From positions 18,306,922 through 18,370,921 of the forward strand of contig CM030711.1 of assembly GCA_017979445.1 (NCBI GenBank): a DNA stretch of 64,000 bases, in the 5' to 3' direction. The notes beneath the pieces were generated by a model, which was given only the letters and a program-made list of their open reading frames with translations, was not told where the DNA came from and did not search any database. The DNA comes from Akebia trifoliata (taxonomy: Eukaryota; Streptophyta; Magnoliopsida; Ranunculales; Lardizabalaceae). Positions 1 through 12,092 of this stretch are shown here, one piece after another. Position 1 is the stretch's first letter; every line of letters begins with the position of its first letter. Position numbers and translations under genes: made by a program.

Positions 1-1250
1 ATCCCTTTCTCATTATCTTCTTCCCTAACCCAGTTCTCAACCCAACCACCAAAACCCTCCATAAGAAAGTTTCGGTTGAGCCTCTTACCTCAACATTGAA
101 ACTGACCAGTGCATTTATATGCTATGCGTGCAGAGATACAAGTTTAACCGACTGGATCTTGTGCCACGTTGTCCATCCCATTCTAGGTGCCATGATGACC
201 ATACGAGCAATCCACCGCTTTCTTTTCTCATCGATTTGTTAAGTGACCATCTCTCCAATCATGCTACCCAAGCCTCATACCATTTTTCCGAAGAAGCATA
301 TTCAGATGCTTTTGATTTTAATCAAGGAATGTGGTTTCATGATAAGATTCTAGCTCGAGGGTGGGGTCAATTTTTCTATGAGGGCAACGAGACGTTCGTT
401 AAATAACTAGTTAGAGGATTTTATAATTTTTTCATCTCCACTAACCACTCAATTCCTTCACTCAACATCCACTTTTGAGGCATTTTGATCACAATCAAGG
501 CCCACGACATTCAAGCAATTTTAGGAATTGAGTTGGTGGAGAATGGTGTCTGGGAGCCTCATTTTGTTTATGAGCATTATTTCACAGATCTCAGACTTTC
601 TAAACAAGAAATCCAAATCAAAGATGGTGGTTTCAAATCTAGATGCCTCTACGAGATTCAATACCTCTATTGGCGATGAATCACGAGCAATGTTTTGGAT
701 ACTTAACATTCGACAGTGATGTACACCAAACATCTCTACATTTTACATGTCGTTCAAACTCGTGATTTGACCTTGTGTCTGATCGGCCTACTTCTTGAGA
801 CACTCACAGATGTGATGATGATTTAGACCCAATCTTAAGCCCTGTCTTATCTTGTATATCATATTCTACAATGACGGATGGATATTCCCATGGTTGGTCG
901 ACTCAAGAAAATTCCAACTTTTGGAAGAAATCAAGTTTTCAAGACCTCTATTCAGGGTCTTTCGGCTCTTAGTCTCAATGAGGAGGAATATGGTAGGCCT
1001 TAGGATTATGATCCCAAAGGGGTAAAGTTCTACGAGTCACCACCTGAGCAGGAATACACACCGAGCCTAGAGTTTGAGGATGTGTCCTGGCTTGAAATGT
1101 ATTTGGAAAGGTATTTAGGAGACTCAAGAAGGTCAACCAGCACTGTAAGGATTTGTAAACTGGTTAGCATTTGTTGTTGAGCAGCAGAGACAGATGTTGG
1201 GCTATATTAAGGAGAAGAGGACACGTGTGAGTGCTCGGATCATTATGAGT
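1..1250 (+). pseudogene. Degenerate ORF region of old retroelement X (left piece)
   Basis: Short open stretches in different frames (119-406, 485-679, 886-1180) read as one decayed protein. Recognisable patches are a WFHDKILARGWGQFF-like block near 330-375, ITIKAHDIQAILGIE near 487-531, and a C-terminal patch around 1013-1130 with SPPEQEYTPSLEFED. The layout resembles the domain that plant annotation pipelines call putative plant transposon protein, commonly found in retrotransposon-derived ORFs; I recognise this from memory only. Part of the C-terminal piece (1030-1200) recurs inverted at 46210-46395, which shows that it is repeat-borne. The element runs off the left edge of the window. Several frameshifts and stops make it non-functional. 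Confidence 0.5.
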
Positions 1251-1899
1251 TCAAATTCATATTAGGATATCCTTCTTAGATTAGGATATTTTTATTTTCA
1301 TAGTTAGATTGTTTTTCTATTCTTAGGTATGAATTATTTTATACAAACTGTTTAGGACCCTAGCATTGTTATAATTTTTTATCTTTTCAGATCAGTTGTA
1401 ACAAGATTTTACACATTAATGCCATATCTGTTTTATGTATGATCTAACCTTCATGTTTGCATATTGGGGAAAATATTTAATTTAGGTCTGGGGGCATTAG
1501 GTTAGCTCACAATTGCATTATTAGTTGTTTTCAATTTTTCAAAAATGAAAAATAAAAAAAATACAACACCTTTTGAAACTATTTTTTCAAAATCTTTATG
1601 TGTACTTTTTACATATGAATTTCAAACTTCAGTCTCATGTCCTCAATTTTTTTATCACGAGTCCTTATTAGTATTCCTTGCTAGAAACTCATAGAAAAAT
1701 ATCACTTTAAAAAACTTTCACGATACTTCTAATTAAATCACTTGAAAATTTAGACTTTACTGAAGAAGAGTTGACCTACTTCTCTTTCTAGAGTGCTAGG
1801 GAAAACCAAGTATACTGAACTTTGATTCATTGTCCTTTGGTTCACTGGTTAGAAGAAAAACAAAATTAGAGTTAGTATGACTTGAACATGAACCATAGG
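1251..1899 (+). mobile_element. Retroelement X, non-coding 3' region before insertion A
   Basis: AT-rich non-coding sequence downstream of the decayed ORF. Its last part (about 1750-1899) matches the reverse complement of 46050-46200 up to the exact point where the solo LTR at 1900 interrupts it. It contains a PPT-like stretch near 1485-1500. No gene is seen here. Confidence 0.6.
1895..1899. repeat. Target-site duplication ATAGG, left copy
   Basis: The five bases ATAGG directly precede the LTR start at 1900 and recur at 3553-3557 right after the LTR end. The inverted X copy has this site once. Confidence 0.9.
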
Positions 1900-3552
1900 T
1901 GAAAGCGCCCTCGATCCGCGGGGTGCGCGGATCCGCTTTTGACCCTTGAGGTTTGGGAGTCGCCACCTAGTTATTGTGGTCTAGGAACCAAATTGACTCT
2001 AAAATGGATAAAAACTAATCTACAACAGAAAATCTGAATCCGGGGATCATGTTATGGGGTTGGAAGGTGTTAGGCACCAACCCCGCCCGGCCATTACCGG
2101 TCTCTACTTATCCCAAATAAATCTACATCGCTAATGACAAACTTAGATTAAAAAATAAAAAAAACTTACCTTCGATCTGCAAAAGTGCTATTCCCTCAGA
2201 TCTGGTGAAAATGGCTCCTTGTACCGTATTCCTTACTTCGTTCTATCTCCGGATCTGATTTCTGATCTCCGAGGTAAGGTATCTCCTTCTTGGATCTGGA
2301 TGCTTTGAATTTGTTGTGGATTTTTGAGATGTTTTTGGGAGGTTTTTTGGTATTTTTTAGGCTAAAATCGGAGTAGGGGTGTTAGGGAAGGAGTTGGGGC
2401 TCCAAAATTAGGGTTTTGGGGAGGTTGTGGAGGCTTCTTCACCTATTTTTTCTAGGGTTTTTTATTTGATACGAAAATAGAGTGTGGAGGCTCCTATTTA
2501 TAAAGTTTTTAGAAGCATTATGGTTTAGACTTTGGTCTCATGAGATGGACTTAGTCTTTAGGGTTTTGACTTTAGTCTTAGGAGATTGACTTGATTAGTT
2601 TAGATTAGGATTTTGACTTTAGTCTTATGAGATTGATTTGATTAGTTTAGATTAGGGTTTTGATTTAGGATTTTGACTTTAGTCTTACTTAATTGACTTT
2701 AATTTTGACTTTAGTTTTATTTGATTGACTTTAATATCTTGACTTTAGTCTTGCTTGATTGACTTTAAATTTTTGGAGAACCCCTCTCTATTATATTTTT
2801 AATTCTTTGGACCCCCAAATGGAGGGGTCCTTAAAGAAATATCTTGCGAACCCTCAACAATTTTGCCTGAAAGCCTGATTGATCGATTTTTTTGTTCACA
2901 TTTTAAAATTAATTTTATTAATGTTTCACTTTACATTATTTAATGATTTATTTATTAATTTTGAAATCTTTAATTTTTAAAATTGTGAAATTATCATTTT
3001 GCCCTCGGAGAGGATTTTTTACGTTTTAAGACGTTTTTCCATGTTCTAGGATGTTTTGGAATCAGTTTTTCGTAAGGAATTCAATGGGAATGTTGGTTTT
3101 TATCATTTATGAAGTTTTTTTTGTATGAAATGGTCGTGAACTTTATGAGGGGTATTTTCGTAATTTTGTCGAATTCTGTTAAAATTGGTGAAATGATTTA
3201 TTTGGTTCCGATTTGTTGTTTTATGTGTTTGAATGGGTTTTCCTAAGCGTAATGTAGGCTCTAGAGTTATTTTGATGTTAGGGATATTTTGGTAATTTGG
3301 TCAATTTTTAGTGATTTTTATCGTGAAGCTTCTTTTTTATTTGCAAGATGATGATTTATATGTTTCTGGAGTCGTATTTTCCTAGCGTAGCGTGATTTCT
3401 AAGATTTTGTCAGTTCGAGATACCTCATCCGGATTTCTGAAACACATCTAGTAACAAAATAAAGCAATGGAATACACATCCATCATTGGGAATCATTGCG
3501 ATCGGGTTGACGAGTTGATTAATCAGGCGAGTGCAAAAATGGGGTGTCTACA
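1900..3552 (-). mobile_element. Solo LTR A of the T1 (Tat/Ogre-like) family, reverse orientation
   Basis: A 1653-bp sequence that on the plus strand starts TGAAAGCGCCCTCGATCCG and ends GGGTGTCTACA. It is the reverse complement of the T1 LTR that starts TGTAGACACC at 4234. It is bounded by a perfect 5-bp duplication ATAGG, and no internal retroelement sequence adjoins it, so it is a solo LTR formed by LTR-LTR recombination. A TATA-like stretch on the minus strand lies near 2493-2504. The U3 region holds repeats of the type TTGACTTTAGTCTTATGAGA (2530-2770). The conserved hairpin GGAAGGTGTTAGGCACC lies at 2061-2077. Confidence 0.93.
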
Positions 3553-3557
3553 ATAGG
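3553..3557. repeat. Target-site duplication ATAGG, right copy
   Basis: Right partner of the ATAGG at 1895-1899. Removing the LTR plus one copy restores colinearity with the inverted X copy near 46050. Confidence 0.9.
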
Positions 3558-4228
3558 ATAAGAATGGGTACCTTAAAAAAGGGCTACCTATTTTACGTTG
3601 AAAAAAATAGGGATGTGTGAAAAGAAGTTGACAAAGAAAAAATAGAAAAATTTGACAATGACCAAAGTAATGTTAGAACTAAAAGTACAAAAAGAGCCAA
3701 ATGAGGCCAAATACAATGTTTCAGTATAGTGAAAGTCATCAATGGTAAAAACGTGAGTAAGTTGGAACATCACAGATAAAGTCTTTAGAGGAATTGAAGT
3801 CAACATCCACACCTCTCATTATCTCAGATAGGATGCTTAGTTTCAAGTTAGAAATTAGGTTTAGCTGACCTATTCTTAATAGTTAGGAGGTAAGACCTTG
3901 TTCTAAAAAAGTTAACATCTTTATCTTTAATCAGAAAATTTGCGTTAGCACTCAAATTATCAGTTTCTAAGATTTTCTAAAGTAAAGAATAAAAATTAAA
4001 ACTCTTAGACCTTTAACTGATTTATGAAATGTCGTTATGTTTACGTGCATACATTGATTTTGATTTTGATATTTTTATAAGTTTTTGAATTATGTGGGTA
4101 TATTCACTCGAAACCTTACGAGTCAAAATCATCTACTAGAGGTAACTTAGGGGTTTAAGGGCTTACTGTATGCGTTAAATGCAGTCGTGTAACCTACGAA
4201 AGTGGAATTGTTATTTTAAATTTTCTTT
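3558..4228 (+). mobile_element. Retroelement X, middle piece between insertions A and T1
   Basis: Non-coding sequence colinear with the reverse complement of about 45390-46045. An open stretch on the minus strand at 3588-3812 is a shadow: the related inverted copy carries a similar open stretch at 45809-46111, and neither resembles a known protein. Element T1 interrupts X at 4229. Confidence 0.75.
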
Positions 4229-4233
4229 ATTTT
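4229..4233. repeat. T1 target-site duplication ATTTT, left copy
   Basis: ATTTT directly precedes the T1 5' LTR and recurs at 16991-16995. Confidence 0.9.
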
Positions 4234-5852
4234 TGTAGACACCTTATTTTTGCACTCGCCTGATTAATCAACTCGTCAACCCGATCGCAACGATTCCCAA
4301 TGATGGATGATTATTCCAACACTTTATTTTGTTACCAGATATGTTTCAGAAATCCGGATGAGGTATCTCAAACTGACAAAACCTTAGAAACCATGCTACG
4401 CTAGGAAAATACGACTCCAGAAACATAGAAATCATCATCTTGCAGATCAAAAAGAAGCTTCACTATAAAAATCACTAAAAATGACCAAATTATCAAAATA
4501 CCCCTAACATCAAAACAACCTTAGAGCCTACGTTACGCTTAGGAAAACTCATTCAAACACATCAAATAACAAATCGAAACCAGATAAATCATTTCGCCAA
4601 TTTTCACAGAATTCGACAAAATTACGAAAATGCCCCTCATAAAGTCCACGACCATTTCATACAACAAATTTCATAAATGACAAAAACCAATATTCCCATT
4701 AAATTTCTTATGAAAAATTGATTTCAAAACATCCTGGAACATTGAAAAACGACTTAAAACGCAAAAAATCCTCTCCGAAGGCAAAACGGTAATTTTACAA
4801 TTTTAATAATTAAAAATTTTGAAATTAATAAATAAACCATTAAATAATGTAAAGTGAAACATTAATAAAATTAATTTAAAAATTTAATCAAAAAATAGAT
4901 CAATCAGGCTTTCAGGCAAAATTATTGATGATTGCCAAGATATTTATTCAAGGACCCCTCCATCTGGGGGCCTAAAGAATTAAAGACATAATAAAAGGGG
5001 GTTCTCCAAAAATTAAAGTCAATCAAGTAAGACTAAAGTCAATCAAGTAAGGCTAAAATCAAGATCTAAAAAATCAACCAAAAAAGACTAAAGTCAAAGT
5101 ATTAAAGTCAATCTCATAAGACTAAAGTCAAAATCCTAAATCAAAACCTTAATTTAAACTAATCAAGTCAATCTCATAAGACTAAAGTCAAAATCCAAAA
5201 TCAAAACCCTAATCTAAACTAATCAAGTCAATCTCATAAGACTAAAGTCAAAACCCTAATTAAAACCCTAATCAAACCCTAATTATTCTAAAAAACTTTA
5301 TAAATAGGAGCCTCCACATCCTATTTTCGTATCAAAGAAAAAACCCTAGAAAAAGTAGGTCAAGAAGCCTCCACAACCTTCCCAAAATCTTAATTTTTTA
5401 GTCTGAAAAATACCTAGAAGCCCTTCAAAAATATCCCAAAATCGATAACAAAATTCGAAGAATCCAGATCTAAGGAAGAGATACCTTGCCTCGGAGATCC
5501 GAAATCAGATCCGGAGACAGAACGAAGTAAGGAGTACGGTACAAGGAGCAGTTTTATCAAATCTAAGGGAATCAAGAAGGTAAAATCTCTTTTATTTTTT
5601 CTATCTAGGTATTTGTTAGCAATGTAGTCTTATTTGGGATAAGTAGAGACCGACATTGGCCGGGCGGGTTGGTGCCTAACACCTTCCAACCCCGTAATGT
5701 GATCCCCGGATTCAGTTTTTCTTTAGTAGATTAGTTTCTTTATCCGTTTAGAGTCATTATTTGGTCTCTAGACCATAATAACTAGGTGGCGACTCCCAAA
5801 CCTCAAAAGTCAAAAGCGGATCCACGCACCCCGCGGATCGAGGGCGCTTTCA
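4234..5852 (+). repeat. T1 5' LTR
   Basis: A 1619-bp LTR starting TGTAGACACC and ending GGGCGCTTTCA. The U3 contains repeats of AGTCAATCTCATAAGACTAA type (4990-5270). A TATA box lies at 5299-5306. The conserved hairpin with GGTGCCTAACACCTTCC is at about 5670-5687, and a PBS-like GGTGGCGACTCC lies at 5785-5796, 56 bp before the LTR end. Confidence 0.92.
5299..5306 (+). promoter_or_regulatory. TATA box of the T1 5' LTR
   Basis: TATAAATA followed by GGAGCCTCC. The same context recurs in the T1 3' LTR at about 16385 and, inverted, in solo LTR A near 2497. This is the usual plant LTR promoter position between U3 and R. Confidence 0.75.
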
Positions 5853-5872
5853 GTGTCGACTCCACTGGGGAC
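5853..5872 (+). promoter_or_regulatory. Candidate primer binding site of T1
   Basis: GTGTCGACTCCACTGGGGAC starts immediately after the 5' LTR. Element Z has TCGGCGACTCCACT at the same place (60166). Ogre-type elements have been described as using a tRNA-Arg primer; I infer the same here but cannot align it to a tRNA. Confidence 0.7.
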
Positions 5873-6097
5873 TATTGAGGATCAGACTTGAAAAACCCCA
5901 AGTATGGGAGCATTGCCATGATGACCTAGGTTTTTTTATTATTTAGTTTGATTTATTTTATTTATTTATTTATTAATTTCTTTTTGTACTTGATTGTGGA
6001 TGATTTTGGGTATTGCATTTTTTTCCAATTAATAATCACTTTTTGATGACCCCTAAATAATGAAAGATTCAAATTGACATATGAAAATGATGGAATG
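5873..6097 (+). other. T1 leader, AT-rich start
   Basis: Non-coding leader between the PBS and the first tandem array, with a T/A-rich stretch at 5930-6000. No gene is seen. Confidence 0.6.
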
Positions 6098-7045
6098 ATG
6101 AGGGTTGGGACAGCAATGTTAAAATATTTTTATAGAACATTCTTTTTAGAATTAAGTCTGAGAATCTCTTAATAAAACGTAGATCTCATCGAGTAGATTA
6201 ATTTAGAATTTGAGTTCACTCGATTTCATTATTAGAAGTCTTAGATATCATCGATGCAAATTCAATCTGTAAATCTGAAATTATTGCTAAATGAAGGTTG
6301 GGATAGCAATGTTAAAACATTTTTACAAAACATTCTAGGGATAATTAAGTCTGAGCACCTGTTAATAAAACATAGATCTCATTGAGTAGATTAATTTAGA
6401 ACCTGAGTTCACTCAATTTCGTTATCGGGAGCCTTGGATATCATCGATGCAAGTTCAATCTGTAAATCTGAAATTGTTGCTGAATGAAAATTGGGACAGC
6501 AATGTTAAAACATTTTTACATAATATTCTAGTGATAATTAAGTCTGGCCACCTGTTAATAAAATATAGATCTCATCGAGTAGATTAATGTAGAACCTGAT
6601 TTCACTCAATTTCGTTATCGGGAGCCTTGGATATCATCGATGCAAGTTCAATCTGTAAATCTGGAATTGTTGCTGAATGAAGGTTGGGACAACAATGTTA
6701 AAACGTTTTTATAGAACTTTCTATTAAGAATTAAGTCTGGACACCTTTAATAAAATGTAGATCTCATCGAATAGATTAATTTAAAACCTGAGTTCACTCC
6801 ATTTCGTTATCGGAAGCCTTAGATATCATCGATGCAAGCTCAATCTGTAAATCTGGAATTGTTGCTGAATGAAGGTTGGGACAACAATGTTAAAACGTTT
6901 TTACAGAACATTCTAGTTAGAATTAGATTTGGACACCTATTAATGAAACGTAGATCCCATCGAGTAAATTAATTTAGGACTTGAATTCACTCGATTTCAT
7001 TATCGGGAGCCTTAGATATCATTGATGTAAGTTCAGATTATATTT
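6098..7045 (+). repeat. Five-unit tandem array in the T1 leader, period about 193 bp
   Basis: The phrase GGTTGGGACAGCAATGTTAA begins units at about 6102, 6295, 6488, 6681 and 6873, giving a very regular spacing of 192-193 bp. Each unit also carries GTAGATCTCATCGAGTAG and GATATCATCGATGCAAGTTC. The units differ mainly by point changes. Arrays in untranslated regions are typical of Tat/Ogre elements. Confidence 0.92.
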
Positions 7046-8750
7046 TCCTAATTCACAGAAAATCCGATTTTATCTAGTATTAGCATAGTTAATGTTCCTG
7101 AGAGCGAGCTCAGCTCAACAATTATCATCCTATCATCAATGTAACATCTATTGGAATCTCGATTTATTTTGGATCACTCAAAAGTGATCATTGATTGGAC
7201 CTTAAAAATTATAAAAATCATGCCTATTGCAATGTTTGTTTGATCAATTATTATATGCTATGCTCATTAATTGATTTACCATTGATCTTGATCAGATATA
7301 TAGTTGATGTACTTATTGGTGATCTTAATGATTTTATTGGACTGGTATTTATTTTGGCTAATTTCATATGGTATCAATATGTGATGGTATGATCAGGCCC
7401 ATGGGCCCATTTGTTTGGAAAAGGCCCCGGGCACACCCCACCCTGTTTTGCACACACCACTAGTACGTTTATGTTATTACTTTGCACACTTACACGTCCC
7501 ATATAGCCAACATGGCACTAGTGCGTGACCTGGTCTCTTCGGAGATGCGATGTCATTCATGAAAACCACAACTCCAATTACGTACCTTAAGGTATATCAA
7601 ACTAGGGCATCAATACCGTCTGATCAGGTGATTCTGAGAGGTATATTGATGCACCCAGGCTGGAACGACCTGAGCCTTTGACCTATTATGAGCCACACAG
7701 TCACATGTCCCGATTGCCAACGTAGTACTAATACGTGGTCGGTCCCCTCGTGGGATGTCAAACCATTTATGAAAGCTACAACTCTTGACTCGTACCCGTA
7801 GGTATATAAAAGATAATCTAAGTATATTAATTGCACTTTTTGGTCAAAACTGGTGCCTAAACGAAATCCTGCCCCGCTGTACCCTACTGTATGAGGGGGA
7901 TAGACTACGTCTATTCTAAACGAGAGGTATTTAAGTGGGTCCTTGCTCAACATTGTGTACCACCTTTCAACTGGGGATCAAACTAGCTATTTTTGGCTTC
8001 AGAGAAGTGAGTTGAGGTTTTAGATTATCACCTATACGGTATATCAAACCAAATCACCACGTATCGAGAGGTATATAGGTATGCTTGGGCAAGGGTGGCA
8101 AGATAAATTGCATTGCACGTAGTAAACCTAGAGTCTAGAAGCTTTCCTATAGGTCACGACCTGAACTGACTATGGGTGTTCCCGGGTTGCTCAATTTAAT
8201 CCAACCAATAGGTAAGTGGGTGAACTGATTTAGACTGATCAAACAAAACCCGCAATATCGATCCGACCCAATCAGTGAAATGTACCGATTAAGTTGAACC
8301 ACTTAAACCTATTGGCCCAATTGACAAATGGATCAAACTGATCAATACCAAATCAGTTGGACTAATTGTTTTATTTTTAAAGATCCAGACCACTTTGTAT
8401 AAAAAGATTCGATCTTAGGATCAAATTAATTTGTCTAATCAAAGGTTCAAGCCCAATCAAGGGTAGACCCGCGTCTAACCTTTCTCACTTTCTTGGTCAT
8501 TATAGACTTATAGTACATTTGGATTCGATATTTTCCATCGGATTTGGGCTATTCTATATCGAAACTTTAATCATATGGTTAAGAGTCCAACCTTTAAAGT
8601 CAATGGTTAACCTTGGTTTACTTCCAATCAGGTGATAATTGGTCCCAAATGTTCTAAACCTCCATCTGTACCACTTTGGGTCCGTGAAAAAAATCGTCTT
8701 TATAGAGTACCATTGCCAAGTAGCCAATTTTTTCCACGAGAAGAAACGAG
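7046..8750 (+). other. T1 leader, downstream part with two imperfect 195-bp copies
   Basis: Two diverged copies of one segment begin near 7496 and 7691. Both contain GCCAAC...GGCACTAGTGCGTG-like and ATTCATGAAAACCACAACTC-like words. At 7838-7980 a block with GAGGGGGATAGACTACGTCT is shared with the leader of element Z (61690-61855). The open stretches at 7195-7392 and 7624-7953 have no protein-like features and are not called. Confidence 0.6.
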
Positions 8751-8754
8751 TACC

Positions 8755-10245
8755 ATGGATGAAGCTGCGCTCTGTCAGATTTTAGAATCTTTTTAAGCAT
8801 AGATTATTGCTTCTGTCCAAACACAAATTGAATTCCTAAAAATTGATAAGGGAAAAGATAAAGCTATAGAACCTCAAGATGTGTTTGACCTCATTAAAAA
8901 CCAAGAAGATGATCACTTACACGTCGACCCTGTCTTAGCTCATCGAATAACTTAGGTTGAAACTGCTTTGAATAATATTAAAGACCCCGATGGTTTTACT
9001 CTTGGATTAGGGGCAATGACCTTATTTTCCACGGTCCGTCTACCAGAGAAGTTCACAATGCCAGATATGGAAAAGTTTGACAGTATTGGATGCCCTAGGA
9101 CTCACTTAAAAGTATATGTCGACATAATGCAATCTCAGAGTCTGAGTGAAGAACATATGGCTCAATTTTTTTGAAGAACCCTTACAGGTCATGTCCTACG
9201 CTGGTTAATGTCATTGGATTGATCTCGGGTAAGAACATGGCATGAATTGATGAAAGAATTTATTGGTCAATATTCATTCGACACGGATATTGAACTCACA
9301 AGAAGAGACCTAGAAACTATTAAACAGAAACTCGGGGAAACTTTCACTGAGTTCATTGCTCGATGGAGAGCTAAAGTTGCTCAATTATGGGACCGACCTC
9401 AAGAGAAGGAACAAGTCAAGATTATCCTCAGGAATCTCACTCCAAATTATGCCAAGTACTTGATGCCTCAGTACCTTCCCACTCTTCAATCCTTCCTTTA
9501 AGCTGAAAATCAAGTTGAAGATGCCTACTCTTTGGAACTTTTTGGTAACTCGTCTGATTCAAAACCTAAACATTTCAAACCTAATGTCAATTCCTTACAA
9601 GTGGCCAACACCTCCTTCGCACTATTTCCTCAAGCTACTCAGTCTTTACAAGCTAAGCCGATGAGATAGTTTACCAATCTTTGAATGTCCTTTAGTGTTG
9701 CTTATCAAGAATATATGAAAAGGGGATTGTTGACACCTTTACAACCTAAGCCTTTACCTAATCCTCTTCCCCCAAACATGGATAATGGACAATTCTGTGA
9801 ATTCCATCAGATGCCTGGTCATGTTCTTGACAGGTGTATTACTCTCCGTCATGCTATCCAAGACTTGATTGAACAAGAAAAGGTTACCATACCTACTCCT
9901 ATCGTACCCAATGTTAAGACTAACCCTTTGCCTATCTTTCAAAATCAACCCCCTCTTACTCTAAATCTAATATCCATATCCAAACCCGAATCAATTGACC
10001 CAATTTCCTTCATTCACCCAATTGATCTTAACAGTGCATTCGCTCCATGCCAGAATGAGATCAACTACCCTAAGGCAGTAACAGAACTGAAAAATAGAGA
10101 AATTATTGAAGCAACGGGTTGTCCCGCATATGACAGGCTTGAATCAGAATATCAAAAGATAGTAAAAGCAAGCAAGTTCAAGTCATCCATCGAAGATAAC
10201 CGAAGTGGCATAGACTCTAGAATTATGTCCCTCCATTCAGAATGA
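8755..10245 (+). pseudogene. Tat/Ogre-type gag pseudogene of T1
   Basis: One uninterrupted reading frame from the ATG at 8755 to the stop at 10243 (496 codons) with eight in-frame stops and no frameshift. The stops are at 8794, 8800, 8953, 9172, 9220, 9499, 9667 and 9682. The retrotransposon gag domain spans about codons 90-270, with patches MPDMEKFDSIGCPRTHLK, LTGHVLRW and KQKLGETFTEFIARWRAK. At codons 345-385 lies CEFHQMPGHVLDRCITLRHA, the CxxH...H...C motif typical of Tat gag. Gag forms the particle that packages element RNA. The C-terminal 60 residues match no gag or protease feature I know and end without pol. Most stops are one C-to-T step from CAA, CAG or CGA. Confidence 0.88.
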
Positions 10246-11460
10246 TGTCGTCTGTTAAGTCTTCTTAGTTTTCTTTAGCTTCGGTTGTGAAAATCTTTAA
10301 ATTCAGTTAGTCATATTTATTTTTGGGTTTTAGTAAGGTTTGTCAGTCTATATTCTTTTCAATTCCAATAAATAAAGAAGCTTTTGATTATCCTGTGTGC
10401 AATAATGATGTGAACATAAAATCTAACATGAGAAATGACTTAAAGCTCACTAATCAAATTTGATAAATATCAGAATTAAAGAGTACACTCAAGAAGTGCA
10501 AATTGGTGATACATTATCCTCAGGAGAACATGAGAGAATAGTAAACTTACTTGAGAAATTCAATAATGTTTCTTGCATGGTTTCATAAGGATATATGGAT
10601 GGATCGCATAAAAATATAGATCAAGACATAAAGTCAAGAGTGATTTCAAAGTCTAAAATTATTGGTCAAAAATGATATAGCTGAAAGCATCGACAAAGAC
10701 GCTAAGACTTACAAGTAGATCTACCATGTTTTTCACTAAAAAGAGGAGAGTTTTCATTCATAAGAAAATAAAAGATTTTCTCGATGTTTTAGAAGAATTG
10801 AATAGTCAGAAAACTTGATCATACTCGATTTCACAAAAGAAGACTGAAGAATATTCATTCTCAAAAGAAGACCTTACTCGACAGATGCAATCCAGATATC
10901 GAATTCCTGAAACTTTGACCAAGTCGAGCAGCATTCACCAAAGGAGACCTTTTTTAGTCGAACCATTTTCCTGTCTTACCAAGAAAAGATAACTTTCTTT
11001 AGCCCTTCGCAGCTTTTAAAAAATCAATAGCCTCTTTTTTCTAAACCACATCGACTAACCTTGGGAGGGAATCTTAGTATGAACTACGTTTTGACCTGAT
11101 CCCAAAAGAAAAAGAAATATTTGGGGTACGTAGGCAACTTGAGAAGTTACTTCTAGCCCGGTCACGCAAAGAATAAGTGTATTTTCTTAAGAAAAGTGTC
11201 ATCTAAAAGGAAAATCACCTAAAAAGGTTAAAAAAAAAAAGAATGTCAAACTAGGGGCATTTAAAAAAATTAAAATAATTGATAGAAAAGAGAGAATATC
11301 AAATTAGGGGCATTTTGGGACGTTGAGCCTTATATCTTTTCTTTCTAAACCATATCCTAAGCCCTCCTATTAAGTCCTCCTGAATGTTAATTGACTCGGT
11401 TAAGGTGCAGGGAACCAAGAAGTTGTCGAGTTGGTTATTCAAGATCATCAAGAAAAAAAA

Positions 11461-11665
11461 TATGAGCCCGCTAAGTCGAAAACCTAAAAAGGTGATTTAA
11501 TCAAAATTTAGGGCATAACCATAAAAAAAAGAAAGTCTGTTAGATTGAAAATCTGAAAAGACGACCTAGACAAAAATCAAGGCATCATTAGAAAAAGAAA
11601 AACAAAGCCCGCTAGATTGAAAACTTGAAGAGACGATCTAGGCAAAAATTAGGATATCATCAAAT
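11461..11665 (+). repeat. Three-unit tandem repeat in the T1 3' region, about 70 bp
   Basis: Units start near 11464, 11536 and 11606. Each has CCCGCTAGATTGAAAACCTGA followed by a GACGACCTAGGCAAAAATTA-like stretch and an A-rich linker. The units are diverged. Confidence 0.75.
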
Positions 11666-12087
11666 AGGAGGAAAGGTCCTATCAAGAAGAAAAATTCAGA
11701 AGGAAGCTTGTGTATAAATTAGAAAATGCATAACCATTCAAGCCACAATATTTATTTTTCATCCAAGAGCTCACAGCCAACGAAGACAATGTTGAAGTCG
11801 AAAAAAATCAGAAGTCATCTTGAACATTGTAGGATCTTCAAGAGTATGTTTACTTGTTCAAGTGTTCGCTAATGGAAGATGTAGAACCATCAACCACTTT
11901 GAAGAGAAAGATCTTTTATTCTAATATTTATCAAGATTTTTTAAAGTCCAGCTCAAGCATTTTTCAAAAGAAATTCGAAAGAAAATGATCAATCCCTTAT
12001 TGCATATATGATAACCTTAAGAGTCTTAAATTTAAAGGAATGTCAGTTCTTCTGTCTGTCATACATCAGAGTCCATATTTTTCAAGC

Positions 12088-12092
12088 GTAAT
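12088..12092. repeat. Target-site duplication GTAAT of solo LTR B1, left copy
   Basis: GTAAT here and again at 13325-13329 flank B1 exactly. Confidence 0.9.

Larger units (their letters stand above)
10246..12092 (+). other. T1 3' non-coding region, part 1
   Basis: No pol gene is present. A block at about 11062-11165 holds GGGGTACGTAGGCAA and a following CGGTCA, words that I recall as recurring in 3' regions of plant Tat-type elements. A short A-rich tandem repeat lies at 11461-11660 and is listed separately. Confidence 0.6.
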
